The notes: generated by a model not told the origin, from the sequence alone. DNA of 64,000 nt from Paralichthys olivaceus (GCF_024713975.1 NC_091111.1:16482501-16546500); one strand, 5' to 3'; positions 14,201 through 27,000 are shown, numbered from the stretch's first letter. Numbers and translations: made by a program.

Positions 14201-17200
14201 GCTCCCCTTCTGCATTACAATGAGAAATGTGGAGCATTTTGTTAGGTTGTATATTAGTATAAGTTTCACAAATAACAAAAAACGTATATCGTAAGTATCA
14301 GCGGCAAGAAAATGTCAATAAGCGATGAAACTACCACACAGACTGTGGTTGTATCTCTCTATTTATACACTGCCGTCAGGGGGAATTGCAGTTCAATATC
14401 TTGCCCAAGGACATGGCATATGTAATGGGGAAGAAAGGGAATCAAACCGCCAACCTTCTGGTTAGTGCACTAAATAAATGTTGTATAAGATCATGTGAGC
14501 GTGTAGGAAGACATCCCTCTGTGTTGACCTCCAACAACACGCCGGTGTTTATTTCCTCCTCTCGTAGGAGCGCGTACTGTGCAGCTTCTGTAGCATCGCT
14601 CACAAACATCCTCACGCCCAAACTGTTCGAGGACACGACCACCTGGATCCTCAGGTACAACACACCATTACTTCAGATTATTATGCGCTTGTTAAAGAAG
14701 TTCCTCTGTTTCTCTGTAATCAAGGATGTGTTTGCTGACTGGCTCCTCTGTGTCCAGGTGTCAGAACTGGGAGGGTGGTCTCAGCGGAGTGCCGGGTCTG
14801 GAGGCCCACGGCGGCTACACGTTCTGTGGCACGGCAGCCCTCGTCATCCTGGGCAACGAACACATGCTGGATCTCAAAGCCTTGCTGGTGAGCCATCCCC
14901 CTTTTTTGGAGCAGGGCGTATTTAATTTAAGGTTATTAAACAAAAGGAAGCATCAAACTTACATAACACACCCCTTCCCCAGAGAAACATCAGGTTTCAT
15001 TTGGCCTGACGCCTAAAAACAAAAAAAAAGACTCAGTATGAATCACAACAGAGCCTTTGTGCTAAAGTAACATCCCTGTTATGGGCGGCTGTAGGGAACA
15101 AAGCAGAAACACGTGGATGTGCTAAAATAAGAATACAATGTTTGGACCCGGAGCGAGACTTCCCGAAGAAAAGTAACTCATAACGGCTGAACACACGTTT
15201 TTATCAGAAATATGACACAAGAAAAGTTTGTATAGGTTTTGGATGTGTATTCAGTTTCTGTCTCCGTCAGCCTGTTGGAGCTTTGAGCAGAACCTTGACT
15301 TTATTTTATTTGAGTTGTCTCGACACATTTCTCCATCAGTGTTACAACAGTGGCTTTTGTTGTGACCGGTGGGAAATGGTGTTTTATCTCCGTAGGGAAA
15401 TTCTCTTGTCATTTGGCTGCTTCCAGAAAAGTGAAAGGATCAGAGCCGCAGCCCCGGAGCTCTGGAGACGCAGCAGCAGCAGCAGATGCTTGTTGACACG
15501 AAGCTTAAGGTCATCTGGAAATAAAAAGTGAGATAGTGTGTCACTGATAGACCAACCCTCAGCATTTTCACAACTCCGTTTCAAAGGAGAATCCCAGATT
15601 CCTCCGTTCTGTTCACGAAGATACGACGAATTCAGCTCGAATGGCAATCGCATCTCAAGTCCCTAAAAATCTGAACCAAATCCGTCATGTGTGGACAAAG
15701 ATCTCATTTCAGGGGTCAAGCCTGTTTGTTACCTCACAAAAAATTCTACCCTCCTAAATCTGCTAGATCCAGATCTTTATGTGGATCTGCACCAAATTGC
15801 ACACACTCATGGACATCAGTCCCCTAAACACGCCGTTTTGTTTTATCATGATCAGTGAATTATTCCCTTGGGAATCAGTTTCCAATTAATAAGGAAAAAC
15901 AGCCCTCCTCCTTTAAACAGCGTCTCTGTAGCTCTTTTGAAACAGTCGCTCAAAACCCGACCAGTGTCGCAGGTTAACGGGAGCAGGTCCTCTGAGGTGT
16001 CCCGTGTCCCTGAGCGTCCCCGTGAGACTCCAGCATATGGATTTCTGTCTCCGTGGTTTAACCTGAGTGTCAGTGGAGGTGCCAGGTGGGGCAGAGGTGG
16101 CTGCCGGTGGGCGCGGCGGAGGCTGTAAGTCGACACCAGGTCGAGAATTTCTACAGCAGCTCGACTGCTCAGCTCTGTGGTTCATGTTCATGTTGATGTG
16201 TAGAAAAACATTTCACATAAATGTGGAAACATCTGAGAGTACAAGCTTTAATCTGGGGTTTATTCCGCACATTGATAATTCATTTTTCAGCTGCATTCAT
16301 ATATGAAACATTTGCTGCCTTGAAACAACGCAGCGTTCGAGTGGGTTGGAACAGAAACATCTTTCATGAAATCGCCCTTTATCTAGTGATGTCGGATGAG
16401 TCACGCTGCATTAAAGCAGCTCCTGTTTCATCTCTGCGAGAATGAATTAATCATTAGCATTGAACAGATTCAAGTCGGGGGGGCGAGTGTTAACAGCAGA
16501 GACGAGAGCGAACCTGGAAAAAACAACAAAATGTTTTTCACTATTTCAAACCTAAAAATGACTATTTGAACATTTTACCCATTTCCCACAGAAACACAGA
16601 CACTGGTTTACAAACATCGAGCACATTTTGGGGACTGAATGTTTTTTTTTACTTTGTGCAAAATGTGTGAAGGCCAGGTTGAACCTAAAAACAGACTTGG
16701 ATGCATATTTATGAAATGTGTTTCCTTTGTCCTACATTTGAGTTTACTTCCATCTACCCTGCGGAGCCTGGAGAACACGGTGCTGCGGCTCAGCTACGTC
16801 GAGGCTGCGCATCCTCCACCTCCCGCTCTTTTGTTTAACTCTTCTTCGTCAACTGAAACTCTTCGCTGACGTTAATAAGCTCAACATCGTCCTCCCTCTG
16901 CTGCAGAGAGCAGGATAGACCCCAGCTGCTGTTAAATATCCCATAATTACCCAATCTGAGCTGAGCAGACTGCAGGTTTCCATGGCAACAATACTACAAA
17001 ATATTAAGTCACTGCTGCTTTACTTTACTTCTTCGTTTCCTCCTCCGGTCCTGCGTGATCCCGTGGAGTTCCAGCTGTTGACCAGCAGATCCGAGTTGAA
17101 CCTCCTGATTGTTTCAAAACATGATTTAAAACACGGCGTCTCTTCTCTTCCTCTGTTTGTCGTGTGTCGTCCTCAGCGGTGGGTGGTCAGCAGGCAGATG

Positions 17201-18289
17201 CGGTTCGAGGGAGGATTCCAGGGCCGCTGTAATAAACTTGTGGACGGCTGCTACTCTTTCTGGCAGGCGGGACTCCTGCCTCTTCTCCACCGAGCCTTAT
17301 TCAAAGAAGGTACGACGTCTCCGTCATGTCACAGACTGTCTATCGGTCTATTATTAGAGTTTTGTGTTTGATGAATCGTGTGCGTGCAGGAGAGTCGGAG
17401 CTGAGTCGGCAGCGGTGGATGTTCGAGCAGCAGGCCTTGCAGGAGTACATCCTCCTCTGCTGTCAGAACCCAACAGGGGGCCTTTTGGATAAGCCTGGCA
17501 AGTCAGTACCACACCATCTGGACGCACACGCTGCAACGCATAAACGCCAGCAACACACAGACACACACACACACTCACACACACACACACACACACACAC
17601 TCTCCCTGCTGTTCAAAGTGTTAAATGTGGTTTAACTCAGATGTATCATTTCCCCGTGTCCAGATCCAGAGATTTCTACCACACGTGTTACTGCCTGAGC
17701 GGCCTCTCCGTAGCACAGCACTTTGGAAACATGGACCTCCATTGTGAGGTGATCGTCGGCAAGGAGGAGAACAGATTGGTGAGGCTGCAGCGGGGACGGG
17801 GGGGGGGGATGAGGGTGGATTAATTCACAACATTTCTGTTGGATACGATTATTTTCAGCTGGTAACAGCTGAATAAATTTAATTGTATCTAGAACTTCTA
17901 ACCACTTTCTTAAGAAAGAAAAGGTTCAGTAAATTCATTGGAGGCTCGATGATATTGAATGACGTTAAACTAGTTTTCACGTAAAGTTCATTGTAGCGCG
18001 TTGGGAGAATATTCCTATGTGTCTGCTAAACACGAATACGACCACATAAATGACATTAACAAAGGCTCAGGAGTAAGAAGACGTTCAAATCAACTATGGT
18101 CAAATTAATCTCGTTTTTTCTCTGCAGGCTCCGACTCATCCCGTTTACAATATTTGTCCCGAAAAAGTGGCTCAGGCTTTGCAGCACTTTCACCGGCTTC
18201 CTGTCCCAGAAGACAACAGACAGCCTGGAGCCTCCGATGCCGACGGGCCGTCAGACCCCGCCTCGGCATCAGCTGACCCTCAGTCCTAG
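6834..18289 (+). CDS. fntb: fntb, protein farnesyltransferase subunit beta (12 coding exons, complete)
   Basis: The coding exons are 6834-6932, 7606-7670, 9941-10013, 10495-10586, 12890-13036, 13629-13712, 14568-14654, 14758-14887, 17177-17309, 17390-17501, 17664-17778 and 18128-18289. They join without a frame break into 432 residues (human FNTB is 437). All introns are GT-AG. The protein is the catalytic beta subunit that, with FNTA, attaches farnesyl to CaaX-box cysteines of Ras and lamins. The zinc ligands expected from the mammalian structure are present: D282 and C284 (in LVDGCYSFW) and H347 (in DFYHTCYC). The alpha-alpha barrel repeats carry the usual GGF/GG-G motifs, such as GGFQGRCNK and AHGGYTFCG. 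The N-terminus is shorter and differs from mammals until the DDGVETVTS segment. The start is the first ATG after the ETS-type promoter. An intact, ordinary housekeeping gene. Confidence 0.96.
6933..9940 (+). other. fntb introns 1 and 2
   Basis: Intron 1 (6933-7605) begins GC-rich and becomes AT-rich. Intron 2 (7671-9940) has no open frame of interest. Its acceptor (ctttccttag type) precedes exon 3. I see no RNA gene or intact mobile element. Confidence 0.7.
10459..10480 (+). repeat. (GT)11 microsatellite in the 3' splice region of fntb exon 4
   Basis: Eleven GT units end 14 bases before exon 4 (10495), separated only by ctgtgtctgtctag. The repeat therefore occupies most of the place of the polypyrimidine tract. 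Confidence 0.9.
11206..11281. repeat. Imperfect (AC)n microsatellite
   Basis: About 76 bases of CA dinucleotides interrupted by single A and G changes, within fntb intron 4. Confidence 0.9.
12442..12456 (+). promoter_or_regulatory. CTCF-like motif in fntb intron 4
   Basis: The 15-mer CCACTAGAGGGCAGC fits the CTCF core consensus CCASYAGRKGGCRSY at all 15 positions. This is a sequence match only; occupancy is unknown. Confidence 0.5.
13037..14567 (+). other. fntb introns 5 and 6
   Basis: Intron 5 (13037-13628) ends in an exceptionally long C/T tract (13581-13628) just before exon 6. Intron 6 (13713-14567) carries a tRNA-SINE-like remnant at about 14385-14470 and is otherwise featureless. Confidence 0.65.
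14385..14470. repeat. Degraded SINE-like remnant
   Basis: The string cttgcccaaggaca, then gaatcaaaccgccaacctt and a 'ctggttagtgcac' end, matches a reverse-oriented tRNA-like fish repeat: 'cttgcccaaggacac' followed by a 'gggaatcgaacc' B-box complement. It is diverged and truncated. Confidence 0.45.
14888..17176 (+). other. fntb intron 8
   Basis: Largely non-coding. A dispersed repeat lies at about 15590-15835. A GC-rich patch at about 15940-16140 holds short open frames on both strands that I do not recognise. No exon could be supported here. Confidence 0.6.
15590..15835 (+). repeat. Dispersed teleost repeat, copy 1
   Basis: The segment ctgcaccaaattgcacacac, followed by tcatggacatcagtccccta, recurs in reverse orientation at about 55225-55270 with a few changes. 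The sequence resembles a non-coding repeat common in percomorph genomes. Left and right limits are estimates. Confidence 0.5.
17552..17600. repeat. (AC)n microsatellite filling fntb intron 10
   Basis: About 49 bases of CA repeat lie inside the 162-base intron 10 (17502-17663), so nearly a third of this short intron is microsatellite. Confidence 0.9.
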
Positions 18290-18510
18290 CCCTGTCCTCA
18301 GTGGAGACGTCACTGAACGTGAACCAGGTCAAGGACTGGAATCAGCAGATGATACATTCAGGCCTGAAAGAGGACGAGCCCGGGACCCGGCAGGATAACG
18401 GACCTCCGGCAGACACGAGAGCCGGAGTTTAGGAGGTGAAGCTCCACAGTCGTGTGTCGGCAGATTTGCATACAGCCGATTTGTTTTGCTTGCTCGTTTT
18501 CCTTCTCTGA

Positions 18511-18516
18511 AATAAA
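18511..18516 (+). terminator. fntb polyadenylation signal
   Basis: A canonical AATAAA lies 222 bases after the fntb stop codon (18287-18289). It is the first such hexamer downstream and gives a short 3' UTR. Confidence 0.6.
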
Positions 18517-18539
18517 AAGTGAACCTTTGTTCGGTTTCG

Positions 18540-19500
18540 TTATGACAGACGTTAATAAAACTTTATATAGCACTTCTCATCACGGTGTTAGAAAATGATT
18601 TATGACTTCTGAATGTGTTGGTGGAATATTTCAGACCAAACGAGAATCTATAACACACCACATGGAAATCAAAGCCGCACAAGCAAAGTTGAAATATTTG
18701 TTTTAAAAACCAAGAACTCAGTGAAAGCAGGGCCGAGGCTTCAACTGAGAAACAGAGGATTACTTTTAGATATTGTTTGGGTGGAGTCCTGGAATTTAGA
18801 CTAATAAAAAACTTTTAACCAACAAAATTCAGATCATTTCAAGATTCTTTACACCAGAAGCAAAATTGTTCATAACTTGTCAAAAGGACTTTTTAATCTG
18901 GGTCTAATTCTAATTACAGACAAATTATCTGTTGAATCTCAGAAGATCTTTAAAAAATTGTTATTTAAGTTGGTGTCTTTGCAAACTAGAAATTGTCAAT
19001 TTACTGTCACACACATCTGCAGCAAATCTTAATCTGAAGCCGTGAAAATGTTTCTTTCATCACCTGTTGACATCTCGTTAAATAGTTGCAAAGCCAAAAC
19101 AATACATGAAATAGGAAACATATCAGATACTTCCACTTTGGTACAAGCTTTGGCTGGAATTAAAAACAAACACAAAATCCATCTTCTAAATCAGAAAAGA
19201 CAGAAGCGGGTTTGTCGGCTGCTGTCAACAGACAAAGTACATAATGACATCACAGCAGAAAGACGTCCCACCACGAGAGACTCGTCTCCCTCGGTCTTAT
19301 CCAGACACCTGCTGGCAACACTGGAAACCAGAAAAACCTGAATTTGTGTTTGACTGCACGAAAAGCTTTACAGCAGCAGAGAGGTGGAAGATGAAACCCG
19401 TCATTAAATCCACCGCAGGATTTTAACACACACACTTCCGGAACATGTTTCGTTACATTTGAAGCCCGACAGTCAAATGAAAAAAAAAAGGCACGAAGAA
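18540..19500. other. Intergenic region between convergent fntb and max
   Basis: About 1 kb of AT-rich sequence separates the two 3' ends. No gene or repeat was recognised. Confidence 0.6.
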
Positions 19501-19520
19501 CATGTTAAAGGATAAAATAG

Positions 19521-19526
19521 TTTATT
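19521..19526 (-). terminator. Candidate max polyadenylation signal
   Basis: The plus-strand tttatt reads AATAAA on the minus strand, about 1.48 kb past the max stop. If used, it gives a long 3' UTR that includes the purine/pyrimidine tract at 20579-20656. Other weaker signals exist, so the choice is tentative. Confidence 0.35.
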
Positions 19527-21001
19527 TTATAGTCTCATAGTAAAGGTAGGCCTCAACTTGCAAGACAATTGTTGGCAGTATGTACAACATACTTGTAATT
19601 TCCATGGAATGGAATCGGACAAACAAAGACCTATTACGCTAATGATATCCTCCTAAATGCAAATAAAATGGAACCAATATACATACACACACGTTTCCTA
19701 GACACGCAAAATGCTTTCTTATGTCTCGGGGGAGATTCAGCAACATGATTTTACCGTGTAAAGCACAACACATCAACAGGGACCGATTCCGCTTCCTTGT
19801 ACTGCGACGGACGGGAGCTACCTTCTGACATTCAATACCTATTTCATACCCTTTAAGGAAAAACTACGTGTGACAAATTGGCATTTTCCCAAATGACTCG
19901 TGAGATTACTACAAAATGCATAACATATTTTTTTTTTTCAACTCGAAAACATCCAATCATTGCTTTTTTTTTGTATAATAATATATAAAACGAGATGCCT
20001 AACGTATTCAGCCACCTAAAGTCATTCACTACTTCAAGCTAAAGGACGAAATACGATACAAGTTTAGGAATATTCTCCTTCAAAACATCAATTTCAACAG
20101 AGTCACGGTTTCTTTTTTTTTCTCTTTTTTGTCGTGTTAACGTGTCGGGGCAGAAAACGCCTGCGCTCCAGTGGGCCTGAGGTGGGTATCACTTTTACGT
20201 TTGCTTCAAAGCGCCTTCACATTCTTTAGTGGAAAAAAATTAAGCTACAAATCGGTTTCTTTTTTTTAAGTTTTATTTTTAAAAAAGGTAAACTTCTCCA
20301 GGACCATTTATCTAGGTGTGTGTGTGTGTGTGTAGATTCTAAACAGGTTTTTAATCAAGAATAAAGAAATGAACAAAAAGAAAGTCAAATATATAATATA
20401 GCAGTGCTTGGAGGAGTACGCCTGGTGCCCCCCCCCCCTCCAAAACAACCCCGGGTCGGAGGAGGGGCTTCATTGAGGGTACAAAAAAAGCATCAAGTCT
20501 TTAAGTAGCCAAGCTGCCTCTTTTTGGGTTTTGGACTGCTGACGTTGCTAGAGGGGAAATACCAATGACGCAGAACCAGGGAGGAGAGAGGAGGAGAGAG
20601 GGAGAGAGAGGAGGAGAGAGGGAGAGAAGGGGGGGGGGGGGTAGGGAGGGGAAAAAAACCTGAAGCTCTCTACATGTATTGAAGCAGTCGTCTTCCACCC
20701 TGCTGGCTTCCTCTCTCCTGTTCGCAGAGACCTGGTGGAGCGAGAAGAGGGAGAGAGGGTTGTGGTGGGCGGAGGTTTGAGGGGTCACGACTCTCCAGTG
20801 CGAGCCCACCCAGAGATGGAGGAGAGAGAGAGAACGAAGACGTCAGTGAGGGCGGCCGGTGGCGGTGGTTGTCGTCGTCGTCGTGAGAGATGAGGGGGAG
20901 GGTTCGATGAGCCTCGAGAGCTTTGAAGGCCGCGTTCGCTCTCACCCTCCCCTTGTCCCCCGCCACCGCCACCTCGGCCGGGTTTCGAGCCGAGCGGCTT
21001 T
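19527..21001 (-). other. max 3' UTR (inferred)
   Basis: The region runs between the max stop and the candidate poly(A) signal. It contains A/T-rich homopolymer patches (19930-20290), a short (GT)n at 20319-20332, and the C/U-rich tract (as mRNA) at 20579-20656. The boundary is inferred. Confidence 0.45.
20579..20656. repeat. GGA/GA purine tract with poly-G run
   Basis: About 78 almost uninterrupted purines, with repeated gaggagag units followed by about 13 G. On the max transcript this is a C/U tract within the inferred 3' UTR. Confidence 0.85.
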
Positions 21002-24000
21002 CTAGCTGGCCTCCACGCGCAGCTTCTTCCTGTTGGGCGGCTCCTCGGGCTCCGACTCGGAGCTGGAGTCGGAGCCTCCGTCGAACGCCGACACAGCGCT
21101 GCCTTTGGGGTTGGTGTACAGGCTGCTGTCGGATGAGGAGTAGCTGGCCTGAAGCTGGGCGGAGCCCTTCACTTTCTCCAGAGCACGCACTGCAGGAAGA
21201 CAAAGAAGGAGCAACAACAGCGTTTCACAAAAGCATTAGCATTTGTCTTTGGCCTCCCCTCTATCACTGCAGGGCCATTTTTATTTGCTGGAAAGATTCT
21301 CAGAGCTGCCTCAGGTTCTCAGAATCTATCTCGCAGGTGTAATAGGTAGAAACGTCAAGTGTCCCTGAGCCTGAGGGAGGAGATGAGAGTGAAGCAGTGA
21401 AATGCAGTGGCGTCGTTACCTTGCTGCTCCAGCAGAGCATTCTGCCTCTTCAAGTCGTCGATGTCCTGCTGGTGCGTGTGATTTTTTCGCCTCATGTACT
21501 GGATGTACTCTGTGGCTTTGTCTAGGATTTGAGCTCGAGACGCCTGTTTGGTAGACTGCTGTTAGTGACACATGCAAAAATGAAGCAATGACGCATGTAT
21601 ACAGTCTTTAATATAAAAATTCATGCACGTTATGCTACACACAGACATGCACACACACACGCACACACATAGAAACAGCAGCAGGGAAATCTGTCTCCTC
21701 TTAACGTCTCACTATGTACGAGCACTTCAGTCTGACCTCCAGGGGTCAGGTCACGACCCTGACACAGAACTGTCACAGTGTTTGACCCGATTACATCAAA
21801 CAAGCTGCTGCAGCCTGTTAGTGGACAGTTCCATCACGTCAGAGGACGACAGAACCTCAACACAGTAATATAATAATATATAATAATATATAAATCATCA
21901 TGAGAAACTTCTTAAAACTAAGTCTTTACCTCAACTTCTGCATTCATATCATCGTCTGTATAAAGATGGAAGACATGACATCGTATTCAGGATTTTTTGT
22001 ATTCATTTCTCAATAGTGGGAGGAAGTGGAGGCATGTCGTCCATCTTTATTCACGTCAATGATTTACGTCAAAACAAGGATTCCCTGTGGTGATTTACTG
22101 CAAAGCTGAGGAACCTAACGTAACCGAGCCCACCTCATTACGTCAGCAAGAACTGGGACAAGTTTTGTTTTCCTTTTTGATTCATCAGCTGTTGTCTTGG
22201 TTATCGGCTTAAACCGAGGGAAGGTCGGAACATTTCATCGCATGTAACAAACATTTGATAGAACGCTGATTAAACCAGATGGTTTTTACATCTGAGAAGC
22301 TGGAACTGGTGAGTGTTTGGCTTTTGAATCAAAGGAGCAGTTGCATCAGCTTTAGTTATTACATCAAATGAGCGGGATTATGATTTTGGGAAAGGAACTG
22401 AAGTGATCATTAGAATTAGTCAGGAACTACATGGTTCCTAACACAAACAGTATGTAAATACATTCGGATTCATGCGCAGCCCTAATGTTCACTGCTCCTA
22501 CAGAGCAACAACAGCAGTATGGTTGTGAGAACTGTAACCCAACACTTTATACACATTATGAGCACACTTCCCTCTGAGCATCTCACGAGCCGCCGCCCTT
22601 CACACTGCTCGCCCGTCCTGAACGGGTCTTTTAGGGGAAAAGAAAACACGGAGCGGCCAGTAACTGAAGCGGCTCCAAACGTCCTGGATGTCAAAACAGG
22701 AAGAGAGCAACAAAAATGTCCTCATAATAACTTCCTGACATCGGTCCAAGTCTTTAAGACTGCATCGCTCGTCTCGCTGCCACTCTGCTCTGTTACGCCA
22801 GCTGCCCTCCTCCTCCCAGCCCAACTATTTCCCTCCACTGACAAACACACACACACACATTGAGTGAAGACATCTGCATCTCTGATTATTCACTAGAAAT
22901 CGTCTTAATTACATAATGGCACAAATTCTATTATTACATTTTCTAAACAGTCAATTTCATGTTGAACACACAAACACACACACACACTTCAAGCAAACAC
23001 AAGACAAAACAACAAAAATAAGTTTGAGTGTGATGATTAGAAAAGTGCTGGGGAACTTACAGTCTGGGGGTTACCAACCTTTTCTCCCTGCAGGGCGGGC
23101 ACAGAGTCCCGCAGGCTGTGAAAGCTGTCTTTGATGTGGTCCCTACGTTTACGCTCCAGCGCATTGTGGTGTGCCCGTTTGTCTGCCTGCAATGACAAGA
23201 GTCACACGGCCTTCAGCCCGGCAGCAGAGCAGCGTGGGTAGAGGACGGCGGGTGTCCAGCCGTCCGTGGTCAAAACTACACAAGCCGCTCTGCTGCCAAG
23301 TCCCGCTCCGCCTTAACCGAGCAAACTGTGACTGCGCTCTGGATTCTGTGTGGTTATTTATCATTGAACTATTCCAGAGTCTACAAACACTGATCTGATC
23401 ATGTGACCAAGCCTAGATATATAAGTGTAATATAATATGTAAAGATAAAAAACATTGCATGGAAAATATTTTTTATGTTTACGTCCTAATGTCATGAATG
23501 AGATGACATCAGGGATCCAACTAGTAATAATTACTGATTAATTAATAAATAGAACTCTGAAACATTCCCATCACAGATTCCTTGATCTGTTAGATCACAA
23601 AGTGATCCATCAACCTTCTGTTCCAGCTACAGATGAACCACTGATGAAATCATCATTTCTGGTCATTTATATGTCAAAAGAAGCTCATTCTCTAAGTTAA
23701 TAATCTTAATATTCTAAATTATACAAACAGCAGATTGAAATATCAGTAAAACCTTGATGAAAGAGATTGTTACAAACTGTCGTCCTTGGAGAATTGATTT
23801 GTTTTCAAAGATTAGACCCATGTTTTGAAAATTAGATCAACATTAGATTAAATATTGGTGTATTTTAGGTGTATTTACAGTCACACTGGAAAACTACTAC
23901 AGCAGCTGCAGAACTGATTATTTACAAAGTTTTACCAAAACCCAAAGCGAAATCAATTTGTGTGTTTAAAATTTTTTTACATTCATAGAAAACTGACAAG

Positions 24001-27000
24001 ACCAGGAAAATATTAATATGTGTGAAGCTACAACCCACATTTTGTATATATCAGTATAACAAGAAAGATAAAAAATACACAGTGATGAGACAAGACATGG
24101 ACTAAATGTGCTTTTTCTCTATTTAAAGTTTAGTGCAATGGTTCAGGCAAAGAAAAACATAAAGATGCTGACAGATGTGTTTTCTCACAGACCTGAGACA
24201 TTCTCAAATTATCACTTTCGTTTAGAACCTAACGAAAACTAACCACACGTTCCTCAGCATCAACTACACATGCACCAGATGTTGGTCACGCATCAGCTCG
24301 GTAGAGACAAAGAGGAATAATAATCAAGGTCACAGATTAATTTTATCTAGTGAGAGACTGTGTCACAGTTTAACGAGTCGATAGCCTCATGGTGAAAAGC
24401 TCAATGAGGAAATAAAACTGTTTTAACTTTCTGGAAACGGACTTAAACCTTGTTGTTTACATGATCCTGTCAAAATCAATGTAACATAAAAACCGTAACA
24501 GCTAGAACGTTTAAGTTCCCCGTCCTCTAACACATGTTGTTGTGACGCTTTGTGACGTGCAGAGAAAAATGTGTCGGTGACGCACAGTGGCAAGAAAATT
24601 TTTCTTAAAATGTTCAAATAACTTTTTCAGTGTTTAAAAAAGTTTGTAAACGTTTCAATATTTCACATTTTTTAGTGTCCAGTGTTTTTTGTGTTTATTT
24701 AACAAAGTCTGGTGTAAAACATGTCTCCTTTTGAATTTATCTAATTTAAAACACTTATTTGTTTATTTATTTGCATAAAAGTTCAGCTTCTGCACGATGA
24801 GTCCTTTTGACTGTTACCAGGATAAACTTCAAGTATGGTATCTTTGCTTGTTGCAGTTTAGGTTTCAGGGTTTAAAAGCAGAAGGCTGCGGCTCAGTGAC
24901 GTGTAGGAGTTTGTTTTCTGTTCTGAACTTTTGTGTCCCTCAGTGTTTCCTGTGTTCTTTTACATCGCACAGCTTGAATCATATGACGTCTCCCTCACAA
25001 AGACAAAATCCACCGTTAATTACCAGCCTGTGCACTGAATCAAACCAAACCACGTCTCGTGTCAAGATGTAAAAATAACTAACTTATACTCGTGCAGCAG
25101 CGTCCAAGAGGCTGCAAAATCCAACTGATCATTTGAATACTCATTCGACTGTAAAGGCACAAGATGGCTGCCATGATCACCAGACCAGGCAGGAGATCAG
25201 TTTCCTGCCTGGTTTTGACCAGACCACCAGCCTCAGGTCACATCTGATTAAAGACTGATCCACGCCGGCACCAGTTCTGCAATAAACCAAAGGCCTGATT
25301 TAAGTACTGGTGATACGTTGGTAAAACGGTCACGACTGCATGTGGCTGAATGGGAGTCAACGTTCACGTCATGTGACCTGGTGTCATCTGACTCACGTCG
25401 TCCACAGATCACAACAGAAACCAAACAGAGCCGCAGGTGAGACAGCACGCAGGTTAGAACACGCCTCCGCCGTCACAGGTTTGGTGGGAGGGTCAAAGTT
25501 AAAGCGTGACTCAAGCTGCTGCTTTGAAAACATAAAGAGGAGAAACATTCTTCTGAGGTGACGGACCTCAGACCAAATCCTGAACGGAAGTGAAACGGAA
25601 ACCATAATGACAAACTATATTTAAAAATAATCACCGAATATTTCCCACAATTCTCATCTTGTGATCAGTCTGGCTGGCATGGCAACAGCTGCTCCTGTTG
25701 CACAAGAGCCACAGACCAGCCAGGAGACACAAATCCACCAGGACCATGATCCTCGTCGTATCATACAAACAGCCTCCGCTCGCTCTATTAACTCTGGCAT
25801 AAACAAACACTGAGCTGGTGTAATTACGGCACAGCACGGCAGCCATTTTCATAGCAGCCATTTCTGTGATTTGAGGCTGAGAAACAAATTTAACCACTAA
25901 ACTCTTACAAGCACTGATTGATTCAAATAATTTCCTACATCAATTTACACACAACAAAAATACGAGCTAATTATACTGAGACATGTTGTGGTGCCTCCCA
26001 AGTTACTGTACGTGTTATCTGATGCACCACGGCCGTGCAAGTGTTATCAGTTCATCATAAAACTGATACCTTTTGCTGGATGCCTGAGAGTAGACATGAC
26101 GTGCGCTGCTATCTATTCGAAACCGACCACGATAAGTTATGTAACTGCTCCAGGTGCCGGGTGGAGGAGCTGGTGGCTGCTGAGGGTCGTTTCACATTCT
26201 CAGCATGAAAGCCAACACTTCAACCAGGCAGGTGGAAGACAGAGGGAAAACCCTCTTGAATTAATTACAGTTGTGTTATCGTTGTTTTATGCAACCAACA
26301 ATCTACAATAAAAAATCCTTACTGAAGATCTCATTACGTTTCAACTTGTTAAACTTGTTAGTCTGAGACGCTGAACAGAAGACAAATGTATGATTTGCTG
26401 GATAGTTTAACAACGATCGCTGCCTCTGTTGACTCTTTACGTTTCTCCTGTTTACAGATGTAACACCTGACAATCGGTCGGAGGTGTCAGGACCTCAAAA
26501 GTAAACTAAAGGAACATATTTGCACGCTGTGTACTGTTGAACCAGATGGTCTGACAACCAAATACATGTTTGTTGAGCAACAAAGCATCAACCACCTACT
26601 GGAGGAAGGTCCAGTCCCCCAAATCCATTCATCACTTCACAAAGGTTATTTGTGTATTAATGACGCTCAAGAGATGTTTCAAAAACTCAAACACTACAAT
26701 TACACCCCGTTTAGATTTGGGACCAATCAATGTCCTTTAATTCTTCTCATTAAGACAGAAATTTATTTTTTGGCTTTTTGTAAAAGACCAAGAATCCTTT
26801 CCCAAATCAGAGATCGAGCGTAAATATAAATGAAAGACAGCACTAATGTAATTTCTTTTTAAATGGCAGCAAACGCGATCAACACTGTTCAACCCGATCC
26901 GAGTTAAAACATGTTTATTGCAATTGTTGCTCAATGCAGACCACAAATAATTAAATTAATACCAGGGCTCCTGTAGGTTAAATTTCAGTCTTTCTAAAAA

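Noticed and set aside
15940..16140. GC-rich patch with a ctgtaagt donor-like string in fntb intron 8
   Set aside because: The reading frames match no FNTB sequence, and FNTB exons 8 and 9 join perfectly without it.
25184..25213. 11-bp perfect inverted repeat with an 8-base loop in max intron 1
   Set aside because: Arms this short are expected by chance in a window of this size, and no other signal accompanies it.
26566..26823. 85-codon open frame on the plus strand in max intron 1
   Set aside because: No homology that I recognise, AT-rich codon use, and no splice or promoter context.
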